From Colius striatus (lineage: Eukaryota > Chordata > Aves > Coliiformes > Coliidae), in assembly GCF_028858725.1 (NCBI RefSeq), contig NC_084771.1:10754915-10818914 (forward strand): a DNA stretch of 64,000 nucleotides. The letters are read 5' to 3'. The translations under genes and the position numbers were made by a program. How positions within the stretch are numbered: the first letter of the stretch is position 1; each line of letters starts with the position of its first letter. The notes below the pieces were generated by a model, which worked only from the letters and a program-made list of their open reading frames with translations, ran no database searches and was not told where the DNA came from. This document shows positions 15,169 through 25,622 of this stretch, piece by piece.

Positions 15169-15789
15169 TTATATTATAGGTATAGTTGCACAGCACTGAG
15201 AGCTCTCTCTTTCCAGAGAAATAAGATCACTGAGCTCTCTTTTCAGAGAAACAAGATCACTTGAGCTGCTAACATCATGCACTGCACCTAATCCAACATG
15301 AGAGAAGCAAGATTTCTGTTCTAAAGACTTCAGCAAAGCTGAGACCTTGGCCAGTCGGTCCAAATACAGTACAAGGAGCTTGAGGATAAAATACATCAGT
15401 GACTTATATGTGACAGGTGACACGCTATGGATTCCAGGACTGAAAAATAAGGTTTTCTTCATAATAGTAATGACTTCCCTGAAAGAAAAAGTGGTATTAG
15501 CTAACCTGAAAAAGCAACGTTAAACCAAGATCCCATTATACAGAAGAACTGCTTTTATCACGATGTAACTATTGGAAGTGGAGCTCAAGCTACAGGCAGA
15601 TATAATCTCCTGAAATACAAAGTTCTCACACCATATTTTCATGACTGTTGTGTCCAAGGCTATAGTTAGCAGATACAAGTTGGCAGCTGCCAGTTGCTTG
15701 GGTATATCCCACCACACCAACCTACCTGCCTCAGCGGGCACCTCTGAAGCTGCGCTTTCAATATAAAAAGAGCTACTATATAAAAGCAA
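15169..15789 (-). other. possible divergent minus-strand transcript, open frame with one stop
   Basis: Reading away from the 16-kb GC-rich island on the minus strand, one frame runs from an ATG at 15789 to a stop at 15169 with a single interruption, TAA at 15522-15520. An excellent acceptor (cactttttctttcag) sits at 15479-15480, and the frame is open from that acceptor for about 103 codons. The second half contains a 30-bp in-frame duplication giving two similar ten-residue units (SDLVSLKREL and SDLISLERES). I recognise no family. The position suggests a divergent promoter transcript, but vertebrate DNA yields frames of this size by chance. Confidence 0.2.
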
Positions 15790-15940
15790 GAACTACTGCA
15801 ATGAAAGGTTATCTCTCTCCTTGCCGGCCTAACGGGCGAGGAGGATATGAGGGACGAGGCGGCAGGTCTCAGGCTTGGGAGTGACACCAGGCCAGAGCTG
15901 CCCCTCAGGAGCCCTCACACCCGCCGGCTCGATAAGGCAC

Positions 15941-16483
15941 CGCCCCTCAGCGCCCCCGCCCCTCAGCGCCCCCGCCCCTCAGCGCTCCCGCCCCTCAGCG
16001 CCCCGCCCCTCAGCGCCTCGCCCCTCAGCGCCCCGCCCCTCAGCGCCCCCGCCCCTCAGCGCCCCCGCCCCTCAGCGCTCCCGCCCCTCAGCGCTCCCCC
16101 CCCTCAGCGCTCCCGCCCCTCAGCGCTCCCGCCCCTCAGCGCCCCCGCCCCTCAGCGCTCCCGCCCCTCAGCGCCCCCGCCCCTCAGCGCCCCCGCCCCT
16201 CAGCGCTCCCGCCCCTCAGCGCCCCGCCCCTCAGCGCCCCCGCCCCTCAGCGCTCCCGCCCCTCAGCGCCCCGCCCCTCAGCGCCCCCGCCCCTCAGCGC
16301 CCCCGCCCCTCAGCGCCCCCGCCCCTCAGCGCCCCCGCCCCTCAGCGCCCCCGCCCCTCAGCGCCCCCGCCCCTCAGCGCTCCCGCCCCTCAGCGCTCCC
16401 GCCCCTCAGCGCTCCCGCCCCTCAGCGCCCCCGCCCCTCAGCGCTCCCGCCCCTCAGCGCCCCCGCCCCTCAGCGCTCCCGCC
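15941..16483. repeat. 34-copy GC-box minisatellite, unit about 16 bp
   Basis: I count 34 tandem copies of a unit close to 'ccgcccctcagcgccc'. Most are 16 bp and a few 15 bp. The main variable site is cgcccc versus cgctcc at the unit end. Each typical unit contains CCGCCCC, the complement of the Sp/KLF GC box GGGGCGG. On the minus strand the array is a regular series of G-runs, favourable to G-quadruplex or other non-B structure. Because the unit has no plus-strand stop in any frame and 16 is not divisible by 3, long Pro/Ser/Ala-rich open frames run through it. These are by-products of the repeat. Copy number is likely polymorphic and may be misassembled. Confidence 0.95.
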
Positions 16484-16645
16484 ACAGGGAGACGGAGCGG
16501 AGGCGCACGGAAGGGAGCGGTGCTGGCCCTTTCCTGGTCCCGGCTCGGCCAGACGCGCCTCAGCAGCCGCGCGTGGCCATGGCGACAGGGCTCGGGCTCT
16601 CCGTGCCGTTCCCCTCGGCCGCAGCCGCTTCGCCACGGGGCCGGG
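16484..16645 (+). other. exon 1 (5' leader) of the C8orf48-like gene
   Basis: GC-rich sequence directly after the minisatellite, ending at a perfect donor (CGGG|GTGAGT). It contains an ATG at 16579 opening 22 codons plus one base. Spliced to exon 2 at 17999, this frame continues to TAG at 18037-18039, giving a 35-residue upstream frame that overlaps the more likely start ATG at 18008. I therefore read exon 1 as mostly untranslated leader with an upstream ORF. The 5' limit is a guess, taken as the end of the repeat. Confidence 0.5.
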
Positions 16646-17998
16646 GTGAGTCGTGGGGAGCGTGAGGCGCCTCAGGCGCTGCGCCCGCCCTGTGAGGTTG
16701 GCCTGCGCGGCCTCAGCCTGCCCGCGGGGCCGGTCCCGTCAGCGCCGCTCAGCTCCGCCCACCTCCTCTCCTCCCCGCCGCCGTGGCTCGTAGCGCAGGC
16801 CCCAGGACCCCATTCTGTGCAGAAGCGGGGTCGATGTGGCAGACTGCCTGTTCTCGATGTGCTGGTGGGCCTGGGTGACGAGCCCTGTCTGACTGCGGTG
16901 TGAAGAGAGGCGTGCGTTTTCCGAAGGCCCGCCGTTGCCTGGAGGGAAAGTGCCGGGGGTCAGCAGGTCTTCAGGGGCAGCCGGAGGAGGCCAGACACGA
17001 GTATGGGTCTCCTCGATATGCAAGTTACCTGCCATGTGAACAAAAGTCCTGGTTACAGCTGAGCAAGTTAAGTGTAGGAGGAGGTTGCCCCGAGGCTCAA
17101 GCATTTGAGGCTGCAAGAAGGGCTGATGCCACTGCTGACTGTATAGTGGAAAGGTAGCCTAAGCATCTGGTTCTTGGTGGGGTTTGCTACATCTTTCTGG
17201 TCAAGGAGCCATAACTATGAGTGCTGCAAGCATCATTCCAGGGGGATGTTGCCTATACATTTACTCTTGTTTTGTTTTGTTTTTTTTTAATGAAAGTAGG
17301 GAAGAAATTGGAACAAAATTATTTAGGACAAAGTTGTTGAGGTCCTTACATTCACAGGAAGAAGAGGTATTGTGTCATTCTAAGGGCGAAAAAAAAAAGG
17401 ATCAAATAAATAAGAACAAAACTTAAAACCAAAAACACTGGCCTGGTAAGTGACGTTTTGAGATCTTCTGTTCCTGGAGCTCGAATCTTGAGAACTGCAT
17501 TTCTCTTTTCACATTGGAAGTATGACTCTTCATTCAAGAGCATTGACTGGCTTATGCTTGTTATATTTTCTTTTTAGTTCGTTAGACAAAATTTAAGCAA
17601 AGCATTAATTAGTTTTGCATTTCTGAGTGGTGAGAGGCTTAATAATCTCAAGGCAACTATCATTTTAGGTTTTTTGTTGTTGTTTTCATGAATGACTTTA
17701 TTCAATTGTTGCTGTAATTCAAGGCAAATTAGGAAGGCTGCTCAGAATTCCTTGCCAATGTGCAGTTATAATTGTTATTGGGTGCTTACCCAACAGCTTT
17801 GACTGTGTACTACTTTGATCAGCAGTTGTGGTTTGAAGGGTGTTGCCTTGATCCAGTGTAGTTATTTCATCCACCTGTTGTGGTAGCTAAATGAGGTGTG
17901 AACTGAGCTGTAATAGTCCTCCCTTATGTCACTGCTGTAAGTAATCCAGTCATTCCTGTATAATCGAACTTGTTAGATGCTTTTGTTTTTATTTGCAG
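16646..17998 (+). other. intron 1 of the C8orf48-like gene
   Basis: Begins GTGAGT and ends in a polypyrimidine tract with AG (tttatttgcag). The 5' third is still GC-rich, as expected at the edge of a CpG island; the remainder is T-rich. No exon or named repeat is seen inside. Confidence 0.5.
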
Positions 17999-18256
17999 TG
18001 CTGCACCATGACAACTGTCTCAGCAGAGAGCTCTGGTAGCTCTGAAAAGTGGCGGAGGAATTGAGCCAGAGTTACAGTAGCCCTGATTTGGATTATTTAG
18101 CAGATAACTTTGAGCCCTTCAGTGAGAAGGAAGAAGCCTGTTGGCAGTGAAAGAGTGAGCAATCTGAGATGTGTTGTTCTGCAGAGGATTTAGACCTGTC
18201 TGCTGTATTAGATGTATTGGAAAGCATGTCACAGTTGGCAAGCCAAAATCATGCAG
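17999..18256 (+). pseudogene. C8orf48: exon 2 of the C8orf48-like gene, frame broken
   Basis: Acceptor tttatttgcag and donor G|GTATGC. ATG at 18008 opens a Ser-rich start (MTTVSAESSGSSEKW) that stops at TGA 18062-18064. The frame that joins exon 3 is a different one. It runs from about 18046 as an acidic, Ser/Tyr-rich stretch (EELSQSYSSPDLDYLADNF) and is cut by TGA at 18148-18150, where a Trp-Gln pair precedes the stop. It then continues open to the donor. So one frameshift and one stop separate the first ATG from the rest. An in-frame ATG at 18169 after the stop could give a shorter protein. Both halves look like true protein sequence, which argues for mutation and against wrong exon choice. 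Confidence 0.55.
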
Positions 18257-20383
18257 GTATGCAGAGCTTACCATGCTTGAGTCCTGGTTTTCACAGCTTT
18301 ACATCAGTGCAGTGGAGATCTGAATCACAAATGTAGAGATTTCTGTGTAGAGATTTCTGAGGATGATGACTGCATCTGTGTTTCGTGCTCTCAGGATATG
18401 CTGACAGCTGCATGAAGAAGAGAATGATTTGGCCATGTAAACCCTTCCTTAGTAATCTTGTGATGCCGAAATTCTCTTGTCAAGTTAAAAACAGTTCTGC
18501 AAGGTATCTTGACTTACCATGGATGAAAAGTAGCTGGGCTACTTTTTCAAGGATACAGGGAAAGTACCAGTCCTTGAAATATTTCAGGGGGCTAGATAGT
18601 ACCTTAAAGCTGCATAAGTTGAGTGATGAGTAAGCAGGCAGCAGGCATAAGCTAACTATCTTAATATCTTATTAGGCTTTCTTCTGTCTCTATGGGGTTC
18701 TCTGTCATTTTTCTACATTACCCTTTTCTCCAGGTTTGATCCAGTAAGTATTGGAGATGAATACTTTTTAAATCTCTCTTTAGTTTGGAAGCTTGTCAGC
18801 ATATATAAACATTTCAATTTTGAAGACTAGTTACAATACTTTTCATATATTTTTTGTTCAAGTAGTATAGACCTTAAGATCTATTACTCTTGTAATCTTC
18901 CTCTGCTCAGTTTGATCAGCTGGCATATACCAATATAAAATGAACCTCGTCTATAGCTGTCTCTTCTGGTAGACAAGTCCAGAAGAGATGTTTCCACTGT
19001 CCCTCATCCTTCTAACATTCTGCTGTGGCTTGTTTTTTGGGTTTTTTTTTTGACTTTGCAGCAATAATCAGCACTATTATCAGTAACAATCCTTTAAAAA
19101 TACTGTTTAGGCATGAAGTCTCAACAATGCAGGACAAAATTTGCTGTCAGATTACACCCTGTTTATTGTAGCTCAGAACTGAGCATTAGGTACCAGTGCT
19201 TCAAAAATCTGAATAAAAAGATGGTCCCTGCCTTGGTGTCAGTTCATGTTACATACATATAATTGAGCATTGTCTAAGAGATGTACCAGTTTTTTTACAA
19301 ATTATGTGTTTTATTAAACCTTTTTTTTCTGGAGGTAGATGTTTTAAAAAGTTATCAATGGTCAGACATGCAGTATGCTTATTTCTGGCATTCAGTACAC
19401 TCTAGGAGGAACCCTTGCTGTGTGTGTTGAGGGGTTTTTTAACAGTTACTTTTTATATTCACAAGGTTAATGTTTCATGGAAATATGGAATCTTCTGAAT
19501 ACCAGCAGTTAAACTAGGCAATAATTCATAGAAAAAATATTTAGGGAAATAGATCACTTTCTGGGGTATGTGTCTTACTGAGAACAGCATATATAAATAA
19601 CAAACCTATAGAAAACCTGTCATGCTGGTGTCCCCACAGGGACATGCTATATCCTTGTGTAAGCCCACTGAATTTGCAATTAGTGCTCTGAAAACAGAGC
19701 AGAGAAGTCAAGTGCTTCCTGAGTATGCTTAGGATTTTGAACTGGGATCATGCCATATGCATCTTGCTATCACCGGCAGTGACTTTTCAGACCCTTGGTG
19801 TCTTTGATCTTTTCCCAGCTATTTTCATTGACATCTTGGCTGTTTCCTCAGTTTTCTGCAGTTGGGCTGGAACCAGATGGAGAACAGGGAGTTGATAATG
19901 TTTTTTTTTTAATTTCCCCTGGCCCACATAACTTTTCACTTGGATCAGTACCCTGAGACAGTTCACCTAAGCTCCCAAGAGTACTTGTACTGTCACAAAT
20001 AAAGAGCCTGTGAAGGGCTGAAAATAAGTACTAGGGCTGAATGAAGGAGTAGGTAGACTGAGGTGAAGTTAGGATTGCAGAGAAGATGGAAGGTGTCAAC
20101 AAGCTTCACACAGCACTTAGTTTTTCTCAGCATGTCCAACATTGTCATTCAGTGGGGTGATTAGAAATGAGCAGTGTGAGATACTTTGTGGGACAGAAGC
20201 TTGCTCAGCATTTCACCGTAAAATCACTGGTAGCATCTATATAGTCCTGTGGCTTGGGGTTTTTTTTCCTTCAATGGGGAAAACTCACATTCAAGTGGAG
20301 GATTATTTATGTCCTACTTTGTTTTTCTGCAGTCCTGCTTTCTTTACAATGTGTGTTCAAGGCTACCATTTTCTTCGTTTTAG
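18257..20383 (+). other. intron 2 of the C8orf48-like gene
   Basis: Opens with GTATGC and closes with ttcttcgttttag. AT- and T-rich, with several T-runs. I see no interspersed repeat of a family I can name and no alternative exon with good borders. Confidence 0.55.
18332..18361. repeat. 15-bp tandem duplication
   Basis: 'gtagagatttctgt' and 'gtagagatttctga' lie next to each other just downstream of the exon 2 donor. It is a small local duplication with no evident function. Confidence 0.7.
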
Positions 20384-20506
20384 ATGAACAGTCTGAAGTA
20401 GTGGATTCTGCATCTATAGAAAGAGATGATATGGGAAAAGGGATTGATCTCAAAAATAAAGAAGTGGGCATTAAGCAAGACAAATCTGTCATCAAAACTC
20501 ATACTG
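20384..20506 (+). CDS. C8orf48: exon 3 of the C8orf48-like gene
   Basis: A 123-bp exon with acceptor ttcttcgttttag and perfect donor GTAAGT. It enters with two bases (completing an Asp codon with the G from exon 2) and leaves with one base. It encodes about 40 residues, highly charged and probably disordered (EQSEVVDSASIERDD then lysine-rich sequence), with no stop in this frame. Other frames contain stops within the exon, which supports the assigned phase. No catalytic or binding motif is visible. Confidence 0.6.
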
Positions 20507-23500
20507 GTAAGTTCAGTAACTTTAGTAGGTGTTATAATTCTTGTTTCTTTTGGAATGGGATGTAAACGTTTCACTAAACTTAAATTTTATATACAAGCTA
20601 TTCAAGTTAGGCCAAGTACTTAGCCTGGCTTAATTATCCAGGTAATTAAGTATGAAGTTTCTCTTTTATGCTTTCTTGGAAAGCAGTTTGTCTCCTGTAA
20701 CACACGTGGGTTTTATGCTCCTGACATAGTAACATCATCCTAGTGATGCATAATCACAAGATCTGGAGAAGTAATTTAAAAAATATGTATCTACCTTTAA
20801 AATTGAACTGTAATCTTCAAAATTTCTCTGAACTGTCTAGTTTTTCTATTTGTTCTCTTCAGATTGTACAGGTACTTGGAATGTGCTTTTTTCTCCCCTC
20901 TAAAATAAACATGACTTAAGAATTTCTTTGGTGTTTTTCCCTGTTAATCAATTGTGATAATTATTGAATTACCGAGCTGTGGTGTTTTAGTTCCTTTCCC
21001 AAGCTGAGGGAGGCAGCAGGGAACCAATTTTGGCAAGAACAAAGGCACAGCTTTAACCAACACAATGATGTAGCTTGTGTAGAATATGGAGGAGGAGAGG
21101 AGAAGGGAGGAAGGAAGGAAGGATGCTGTTTGCATGTACTGGTTATGCAAGCAACTGTGACAGCAGATGGTGGGATGCAAGTCCTGCTTCTTTCTAAAAA
21201 GTGGGTCAGAGATACTATTTTAATATTTTTTTTAAAAAAGAGCAAGAAAGCTGTAGTTGAGCAAAAAAATAATTGAAGCAGAATCTTCTTCAGTCTATAC
21301 GTACATAAAAAGTGAGCAAACTCAGAGGTTCTGTGGGTCGCCTGCAAGACTGGTTACCAGGAAGATCCTCCTGCCTAGGTACTTTATGGCATTGCATTTG
21401 CTTACAAGCATCCTCAAACTGTCCATGTATCCTAGGAAAACATGGCCTCAGATCATTCTTAGGCTAATTTTAATAGTATAGCTCATTCACAACAGTGGTG
21501 AAGCAATGTTGAGAGTTTCTGACTCATCTTCAGCATTTATCTTTCTATTGCTGGTTTTACAAGACTGTCATGTAGTCAAGTGAGAAGACAGTTAATGTAG
21601 ATCATTTCATTTATAGTAGAGGGCTTACAGTATAGCTTCTGTTGGCAAGCTCCTCTGAGATAGTCTTCCTAAAATACATCAGAATCTTGTGACCATGTGA
21701 TTCATAGAGAAATTGCAAAGGACATGGTGAGTTCAGATTCTTTGAATGAATGATAAAGAACAGTATAATGTTAGGAAGTTTCCATCTCTACAGAGCTTTT
21801 CCTCGAAAGCTACACTTGGGAAGGTTTTATCCTCTTTATCCATTTAAGATTTTTGTAGTTCTGCCCAAGGGAACATTCTGCCCTTTGCTTTATGGACTTA
21901 GATGGGCAAGGAGGGTCAGAGTGGTCACTCACTCTTGAGTGGTGTGTTCTGTTTCATTAGCTTACTCTCATGCATGAAGTGATGCATTGTCTTCTGTCTA
22001 CCTGTCATATTGCATATCATCTTAACAATTGAGCACTTTGCAGGTAGCCGTGTGGTTAAGGTGCTTCCAACCACTATCAATAAGAAGAGCACAAAATAAG
22101 GTTCCCGCTGACCCTCTATTCCAGTGTTGTAGCAACTAGCTGTTATTAGACAAAAGGACTTCTAAGTCCCCAATTCCATGTAGATTATTCCAAAGACCAT
22201 GAGCCATCTTCAAAAATTACTACAGGAAACTGCAATTATTTGACCTCAGAAGTTCAAGTGAGGCTTTTAACTCTCTAACTCGTACTGTATTCAGTTTTTC
22301 CTCACCTTTGTAGTTTGTAGTTCATTATTGACTTGCCAAATAGTAGCAATAGTGTATTAAAAGTATTTATTATTGCGAATTGAGAATACATCCCACTGCT
22401 CTGTTTGCAGAAGTGAGCAAGTATCTGATAGTCTATACTGTCTCTCTTTCCTTTTACTGAGCTTTCCATCACTAAAGCTTACTGCTTGGTAACATGCACA
22501 GGTCATGAGATTCCTGCAGACCTGGCTAGTCCCCAGGATTCCAGACTTCTCTGCTGATTCTGTAGTAAAATAACATTAATATAGGCTAGATGAAACAATT
22601 CCAGCCAGCAATATCTAAATATAAACTCTGCTTGTAAAGAAAGTTCAAGTTCATCAATGCCTTTATGAAACTGGGGAAGGAATGAGTTTCTTCTGAAGAC
22701 ATGGATTCTGCAAGGTTCTTACTGTTGTCTCTTCTCATTAATTTTAGTGGAAACCAAGGGTATCCTTTGCCTTGCTGGAGGAATTTTACTTGCTTTACAT
22801 TCATATTTGTAATAAAGAACCTGATATTTCAGACTGTTTATATCAGTTCTTTGTTATCTGCAGAAATTTTTCAAGCACTGTGTTTGCTGATGGGGCTGTC
22901 AGCATGTTAACTTGAACTGCTGCACTCGACTGTACAAATGCAATTTAGATAATTATGAAAATGTCGTCTCCAGATGCAGAGTTAAAGTATTTCTGGAGAG
23001 TAGTTACTTATTCCTGCCTTTCTCAATTCTCACTCCTTTAGCTGTTCTACATTTTTTCTTCTTAAACTATAGTATTAGTATAGCATAACAAGAACAAAAT
23101 GCCTGTCTACTTTCCTATTAAATCAAAGTTAGACATCAAAGGAGAAGGAAGCTCAGTAAAGATGCTCTTTATTTTTGTCCCTCATACAGATTTAAAATGT
23201 CATACTTAAAAATGTAATTGCATACAGAAAGCAAAATAAGTAGGTCAGTTATAAACCACACAGCAGGGTTGAGAATGTAGAGATGGAGATTAGCTTATCT
23301 CCATTGGTGTGCCGACTGCTTCTGTAATCAGAGCAGCTTCTTGGTCCAGTTTGTTGTGCTCTATTTCTTAAATACTCTGCTTTGTGACCTTACTTACTGC
23401 TATACAATACGTGGTTCTGACTTGATATCTGTTCTGGTGTCTGGTTTTGCTCTTCATGTCATCTGTTCCTGCTTTATCCCTCTCCATTGAAGGGGATGTG

Positions 23501-24829
23501 GGAGCCTTGAGTTCGGGGCAACCAAGCATCAGCAAAATGCACTTCTGGAACAGTAATTGGCGCTGGCAGGGATTCTCAGCAAACAGATGTGCAGTGACAT
23601 TTAAGTCTGCCACCACAAATGGAGATTGAGCGTTGGAGCATGTCTAGTTCAAAGATGAAAGGATGGAATACATAAAAGACACAAGAAATAAAACCAACCA
23701 CCAAAGCAAGTGCGTAGATCCTCTTGTAAGCTTTTTTTTTTGTTTCATCTGGAGGACAGGTGAACCTTATCCAGATTTTCTTCTGGGTGTAAGTGTAAAT
23801 TGTCACGGTGTGGTTGCAACAGTAACTTTTCAGAGTTTAACTGTGTGCTAACTTTTGTCATTTTTTTGTTCTTGTTTCAGTAAAATTATAGTCCCCAATA
23901 ATTTTTGTTCTTTCTGAGCTCATTTACTGTTAAACATTAATTGATATTAAACAAGTAACTGTTGAAATTGGTTGTGCAGTCAGGTTTAAAAATTGTGATT
24001 CTCTTTGTTAGTGTTTCTCCTAATGTCTGTAGGTGCAAAGAAGCAAATGGTGAGAGTGAGCACACAATTCATGCACTAATAGAAACCAGTTCTTAATTAA
24101 AATACACTTCTATATGTAAGGAGAAACTTCAATGAATTAATTAGGCTGATAATAAATGGTCACAAAATGTTCAGCAGGCCCCATGTGTTTTACTCTATGC
24201 ATTTGAGTACTCAATTTAGTATATGTAAATGCTTTGTTCTGTTTTTTTTTCTCCCATAGAATAAACAACTTTTTAATTGTATCTTCTATTTCATTCTGTA
24301 TGCAGCATAAAGGAATAAGTACTTACTTCATTAGTGTGATGAAGCAAAGGAGTGGCACATCATTTATGTTGTTTTACAGGAACTCTTCATTGCAATTGTA
24401 AGGAAAGTGACCCAATGACTGAAATGGTGGTTTCCACTCAGATGGCTATGAACCCTCCCAAGAAAATGTTTTCATTAAATTTCATTTTAAAGTATTATTC
24501 ATTGTTATTCATGTGTCTATGAACTATTGCCATGCCTTTTAGTCAATTTGGTACATTATCTCCCAAGGAGGAATAAATAATTTTACAATGCTTGGTTCTG
24601 AATGTGATAGTTGCACTCAAATCACATCTTTTCCTTGCTGTCCATAAAGCAAAACTCATGGATTTGTGCTTTGCTTAGTCTTAACTATAGATCTACTTTA
24701 TATATCGAGACTGACTGCATTCTTGAAGAGATAGTCAGCTTTGCTGCAGAATTCCACAGCTTTACCTTGTGTACTTGAGACTAAACCCTTCGCAGCCTCT
24801 TTAGGCAAAGTTTTACATTCACGGTGTTC
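20507..24829 (+). other. first part of intron 3, no exon seen
   Basis: A large intron starting GTAAGT. It contains a GA-rich patch with a short GGAA microsatellite (about 21087-21123) and otherwise unremarkable AT-rich DNA up to the first CR1. The open frames here are short and unrelated to the host frame. Confidence 0.5.
21087..21123. repeat. GA-rich tract with short GGAA microsatellite
   Basis: Purine-only run, ggaggaggagaggagaaggg followed by four to five GGAA units. Short, and within intron 3. Tandem GGAA can bind ETS factors, but nothing here shows a regulatory role. Confidence 0.75.
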
Positions 24830-25205
24830 ACAGAAGCTCAAGGGCTGGAAGGAACATTAATAGATCATCTAGTCCAACCCCCTGCCAGAGCAGGAACACC
24901 TAGAGTAGGTCACACAGGAATTCATCCAGGTGGGTTTGAATGTCTCCAGAGAAGGAGACTCCACAACCCATCTGGACAACCTGTTCCAGTGCTCCCTCAC
25001 TTCAACAGGGAAGAAATTCTTCTGTGCATTTATTTGGAACCTCTTTTGTTCCAGCTTGTACCTGTTCCCCCTTGTCCTATCACTGGCCATCACTGAGAAC
25101 AGCCTGGCTCCATCTTCCTGACACTCACTCTTTATGTATTTTTAAACATTAATGAGGTCACCCCTCAGTCTCCTCCAAGCTCGAGGGCCCCAGCTCCCTC
25201 AGTTC
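24830..25205 (-). mobile_element. CR1 LINE 3' fragment, antisense, in intron 3
   Basis: One of the longer CR1 copies in the window, inserted opposite to the host gene. Diagnostic blocks in order: 'gggctggaaggaacattaat', 'agatcatctagtccaacccc', 'ctccacaacccatctggaca', 'ttccagcttgtacctgttcc', and 'aggtcacccctcagtctcct'. This covers the 3' UTR-adjacent part and the end of the ORF2 region. Open frames overlapping it on both strands are CR1 shadows. Confidence 0.9.
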
Positions 25206-25430
25206 AGTGTTTTAAGGATTTGTGTTGTGATTATGCCAAGATATCACACAGGACTGGAATACCAATGCTCTACTGGTCAGATAAACACCTTCAAATATGC
25301 AGTGCCTGTCTAGAAAAAGTTAAAACTGAGTTTAATCACTGAATATGAATGAAACAGACAATATAGAGGGATTCCTTAAATTATGTAATGCTACTTTCCA
25401 ACCAAATGGGCAGTATCATTTGTTTCCGGA

Positions 25431-25622
25431 TAGAATCATAGGATGATAGGGTTGGAAGGGACCTTTAGAGATCATCTAGTCCAACCCCCCTCCAGAAGCC
25501 GGTCAACCTAGATCAGGTCGCATAGGAACATGCCTGGGCGGGTCTTGAAACCCTCCAAGGAAGGAGAATCCACAACCTCCCTGGGCAGCCTGTGCCACTG
25601 CTCCCTCACCCTCACAGTAAAA
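25431..25622 (-). mobile_element. CR1 LINE 3' fragment, antisense, in intron 3
   Basis: Starts with the classic avian CR1 end 'gaatcataggatgatagggt', then 'tggaagggacctttagagat', 'catctagtccaacccccctc', and 'ccacaacctccctgggcagc'. It is better preserved than the copy 225 bp upstream and in the same orientation. Severe 5' truncation leaves about 190 bp. Short ORFs here are CR1-derived. Confidence 0.93.

Larger units (their letters stand above)
15895..16760. promoter_or_regulatory. CpG-island-like promoter region of the C8orf48-like gene
   Basis: GC content jumps from ordinary AT-rich flank to very high GC with many CpG dinucleotides, and falls again after about 16.8 kb. The block contains the GC-box minisatellite and ends at a consensus splice donor (GTGAGT at 16646). 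That is the usual arrangement of a TATA-less vertebrate promoter with a short first exon. The transcription start cannot be placed exactly; it probably lies between the end of the minisatellite and 16579. Divergent activity is possible. Confidence 0.7.

Noticed and set aside
15847-16903. Two overlapping plus-strand open frames of 272 and 342 codons, rich in Pro, Ser, Ala, Arg and Gln
   Set aside because: They are translations of the 16-bp minisatellite in two frames. The unit lacks plus-strand stops in every frame, so open frames are automatic; no start context, splicing or non-repeat domain supports a protein.
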